Shown here in pieces: positions 60,829 to 64,000 of a DNA stretch of 64,000 nt. The notes under the pieces were generated by a model. It searched no databases. It was given only the letters and a program-made list of their open reading frames with translations, and had not been told where the DNA came from. The position numbers and the translations under genes were made by a program. The first letter of the stretch is position 1, and each line of letters starts with the position of its first letter. The stretch is from Rotaria sp. Silwood1 (lineage: Eukaryota > Rotifera > Eurotatoria > Philodinida > Philodinidae), in the NCBI GenBank assembly GCA_905250075.1, contig CAJNOP010000014.1, positions 16,537 through 80,536 of the forward strand, read 5' to 3'.

Positions 60829-61916
60829 ATGATTTTGAAATCCATTTTTTTTCATTATCATTTAACCAATTGAAGGTTATTTAGTTGTTTGATATTAGTT
60901 GTTGTGCGCATCAACCTTTGTGCAATGAGCATATCTAATTCAATGATTTATAAGCGGAATGAAGAAATAGAGTGTTAGATTAATGCTATTCTTTTTCTCA
61001 TTTCAGACATATGTTCTGAAGCAAGTCAGGATATTTCTATCAGATTTCAAATTCTTATTTAGAATATTATTATAGTTCAGAAATTATTGTCTTGAATGGA
61101 AATTTTCTTTTATATTAAATTGGAAAAATCAACTGATCTTAGATTAGATAATTAATAAAAATCTTGTCTCTACTTTTTTTTGTCTCAAACAAAAAACACA
61201 CATCTTATTTGAAGTTGATTGATTGATTGACATGAGTATACTTTTTGTATGATACGCGTGTGCAGAATGACTTTTAATGTATGTGTGCATAAGTGTCATA
61301 TAGCGCACACATACTTTTTAATGCTAATATACATTTTAAAAAAAAAAAGAAAAAAGAATAACGACAGAGAGAGACAGATTTTTCTTTCTATACGATAATG
61401 ACCGCATCAAATAACTTGCTTGATTCTGTATACTTTTGTGATTAGTGAAAAAAGACGACGAATTCAATTTTTTTTTTTGCACATTATGATTATCAATTAT
61501 ATGACATGGTTTTATTTATAATATGCGTGTCATCTTTCTGTTTTTATTCTAATGACAAAATACAGCAGGTAGCTGGGAAAGAAAGAAGGTAACCAGATGC
61601 GCAACGGATGAAATAACATAATTGGCAAATGATTATATGTTATAGGAAACATCCTAGATGATCATTAGCGCATCATTGCTTTTATAGAGTTAAAAAAATT
61701 GCTTTTTTTTCTTGTTGTCATTGTACCATATACTAATTTGATGCATACGTTAATACTCATTTTTCACTGATGAAAATTAATCAAATCCATGGTTTATCAA
61801 ACAAATTAAAAAACAACTTCCATTGACCAATGATTTCTTTCTTTTTATTAACAGACTAGAAAGAACGAAAAAGAGAAAAAGTATTTTTTTTTATTTGTTT
61901 GCTTTTTTTTTGTTAA
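60829..61916. other. Convergent intergenic region, WIPI/SIX4
   Basis: About 1.1 kb. I searched it for the missing WIPI blades and found none. One acceptor-like site at about 61008 opens 22 codons without WD-repeat character. A short hairpin-like GTGTGTGCATAAG...GCGCACACATAC stretch occurs at 61278-61315. Confidence 0.5.
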
Positions 61917-63063
61917 TTAATGATGAATAAATGTTGAATTATTCGATGGTAGTGAATTATTTGTTGATGATGATGTCGTTGCAAATAAACCATGAGAATA
62001 TACAGAACCAGCAGCAAAATATGCAGCTTGATTCAGTAATGATGTTTGAAGATCTTGACTAATAATTAAAAAGAAAACAATTGACATTTTCAATGTTTCA
62101 TTAGGTGAAAAGTGGTTAGGTTGTAAATGTGCCATGACTATTAGATATATAAGACGGATAATGTTCGGGATAAGTGGCAATTTTTATTTTTTTTCGTTTT
62201 TCTTTTTTGCTTCTCTTATTTGAAAAGGGCATAACTTACGTTCGTGGTGTACGATCTCTTTGTCGTCGATTTTTAAACCAATTACTAACTTGTGTTAATG
62301 TTAAACCAGTTTTTTTTGCTAATAAACGTTTTTCATTTGGTGTTGGATAACGATTTTGTTTATAACATTCTTTTAATGCTTGTCGTGATTTTTCTTTAAA
62401 ACAATAAATTGTTTCTTCACCATCCCATATAGATTTTGGTAATGGATATTTGCGTCTTATACGATATTTATCAACAGCACCTAATGGACGACCACGAATT
62501 TTTTGTGCTTCCATATAATGTGCTTTATACCATAACTGTTGTAATTCAGAATGATGATGACTATCAAATGTATGTGTTTCTAATAAATAATATAATTCAC
62601 GAAATTTTGATTGATGATAATAAATATTTGCACGTGCTTTCAATATACTGTCATGTTGATGTATTAATGCAGCATCAGGTGAAGAAGATTTTAATGGTAA
62701 TAATTGTAAAAGTTTAATTAATTTATCAATTTTACCACTTTGTTGAATAGCTTCACATACACAAGCTAAATGATCGATTGTTAAAGTTATTGTTTGTTCA
62801 ATATTATTATTATTATTATTATTTGTTGGTAATTTAAGAATAATTGGATTTTGTATAAGAGAATGATTGATAGTAGGTGATGGTGTTAGTGTTGAATTTG
62901 ATGAATCATCATTTTCAATTTTTGTTGAAATATTTGATTGTGGTATATAATGATTCGGATAATAAGATGAATAAACATTGGATGATGTTGCAGAAAAATT
63001 ATGATGATGATAATCGTATGTTGAATGATGATAAGGAGAGCTTGTTGTACTCGCTTTCATCAT
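61917..63063 (-). CDS. SIX4: SIX4/5-type homeobox transcription factor
   Basis: Two minus-strand exons (63063-62240 and 62058-61917) join in phase to 321 residues. A His/Tyr/Ser-rich N-terminus (1-90, with an Asn run) is followed by the SIX protein-interaction domain (about 97-211: [45 protein letters not shown]) and the homeodomain (about 212-272: [45 protein letters not shown]). GAVDKYR, ETIY at the homeodomain N-terminus and KQNRYP point to the SIX4/5 subgroup rather than SIX1/2 (ETSY) or SIX3/6. These factors pair with EYA in muscle, sensory and gonad development. The SIX domain carries an extra few residues (KSSSPDAAL). The tail after the homeodomain is only about 47 residues, whereas vertebrate SIX4/5 have long activation tails. 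Confidence 0.94.
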
Positions 63064-64000
63064 ATTTAGAGAGAACGGAGATGATGATAATATATAGACA
63101 CAAATTCTCGCCTTTCACGTACTCGAGTAATATGATCAAATGTATTGTTATACTTTCTCTCGTTCGATGATAAGAAAAAACACACTGAAAAAAAAAGATG
63201 ATTGGTTAAAAAAACGTATTGGTCGAAGAAGGAAAAAAAAGTAGTCTTCTTCGTTTTTTTCACTATGATGAATGATTAAGTATGTTCTTAAGAGAGATGA
63301 AAGAGAACCTGTAATTTTCCACTTGGAATAGACTATTTAGTGGTTAAAAAAAAACATTTTCAAAGTTATGGGAAAATTCAAGTATGCATACGGCATATAT
63401 TGAATGATTAGAAGATGATGAATAAATGTTCAGAGTAGCTTTGATTGAATACATATCTTTCTTGTGTCCATTAAAAAAAAAGGAGTTGTTATAAAAGACA
63501 TTTGACTATTATAAAATTCGTTTTTTTTTATTCAAATCAATGTTATTCATATGATTCTTTATAAGTGTGTGAATAACTCTAAACTTGTTTTTCGATCATG
63601 TCACCGGATATTATGCAAATAGATGTTTTATATATTGGCAGCTTAAACTCACATTGTAGATGAAAAAAAAACACATTGGACACACTTATGGTCTCCATCT
63701 AGCTTTGTCCGATCGGACTGAAGTTTTCATTATAGTTAGTTGAAAATATTCTTCAGTGGTGGAATCGGCCTTTTTTGTTTTTAACTTTCATATTCAGATA
63801 TATAGACTCTGTAAACTTCAGTGTTCAATATTCTTATAGACACCAAGGCCCAAAATGGATCCTCAATCTGAACAAATATTTTTTACTATACTTCATGGTG
63901 TAAAAGTGGAGATTGTTTTATTTGAAAGACAACTGTTTGCCTCTTCAGATGAGGAGAAGGAATTTGTCATTGTTGCTCTGTTTGATTTTTGAGAGCGTTG
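63064..64000. other. Upstream region of SIX4/5 to the window edge
   Basis: About 0.9 kb, expected to contain the SIX4/5 promoter. A TCCGATCGGACTGAAG motif (63708-63723) resembles the transposon-end motif near 12535. An unplaced 45-codon frame lies at 63855-63992. Confidence 0.4.
63855..63992 (+). CDS. Short ORF at window edge, uncertain
   Basis: A 45-codon frame begins MDPQSEQIFFTILHGVKVEI, continues in balanced, protein-like composition (higher G+C than the flanks), and ends in a stop at 63990-63992. TTCTTATAG precedes it by about 15 nt. It might be the first piece of a gene or transposon continuing beyond the window. I do not recognise it. Confidence 0.25.
   Translation: MDPQSEQIFFTILHGVKVEIVLFERQLFASSDEEKEFVIVALFDF

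Noticed and set aside
62436-63170. Antisense ORFs opposite SIX4/5
   Set aside because: Shadows of the homeobox gene.
1-64000. tRNA, rRNA and CRISPR arrays
   Set aside because: No cloverleaf with A/B boxes, no rRNA core sequence and no regularly spaced direct repeats were seen by eye on either strand.

Overview
Eukaryotic (metazoan) genomic DNA, strongly AT-rich, with short GT-AG introns, Asn/Ser/Thr-rich linkers and animal-specific genes (SIX homeobox, Akirin, Chibby, Enhancer of polycomb). Short G-rich fold-back repeats built on a GTGTGGG/TGTGGG unit occur at several places, and decayed pieces of what look like large multicopy families (propeller-like, F-box/LRR-like) fill the left end. Together these suggest a bdelloid rotifer, whose telomeric unit is known to be TGTGGG. 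That assignment is an inference; no rRNA or tRNA was found to confirm it.

Layout. 1-14.6 kb is a gene graveyard: four decayed gene copies on both strands, G-rich fold-backs, transposon ends, and one more intact ORF with an HEXXH motif (13.8-14.6 kb, minus). 15.6-17.7 kb holds an unrecognised 272-codon ORF bracketed by three different inverted-repeat elements. 19.2-20.3 kb encodes a three-exon single-pass membrane protein (minus). 24.2-26.9 kb is a complete five-exon sphingosine-1-phosphate phosphatase gene (minus), divergent from a two-exon Chibby gene (28.1-28.5 kb, plus). 28.5-36.0 kb has no recognised gene, but a locally GC/CpG-richer patch lies at 33.7-34.7 kb.

36.0-63.1 kb is gene-dense: Enhancer of polycomb (12 exons, plus), Akirin (single exon, minus), UTP25 (two exons, plus), a class II phosphoinositide 3-kinase (12 exons, plus), a WIPI4/WDR45-like gene whose C-terminal half is missing (plus), and a SIX4/5-type homeobox gene (two exons, minus).

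Functional themes. The class II PI3K and the WIPI gene lie head-to-tail 182 bp apart: one makes 3-phosphoinositides and the other belongs to the family that senses PI3P in autophagy. The WIPI reading frame has a splice acceptor 7 nt before its ATG, so an operon resolved by spliced-leader trans-splicing is possible. Six of the recognised genes have such an acceptor 4-24 nt before the start codon. Akirin, EPC, Chibby and SIX4/5 are all nuclear regulators. Exon boundaries were worked out by hand from GT-AG sites, reading phase and remembered family sequences; in every recognised multi-exon gene the phases close exactly.
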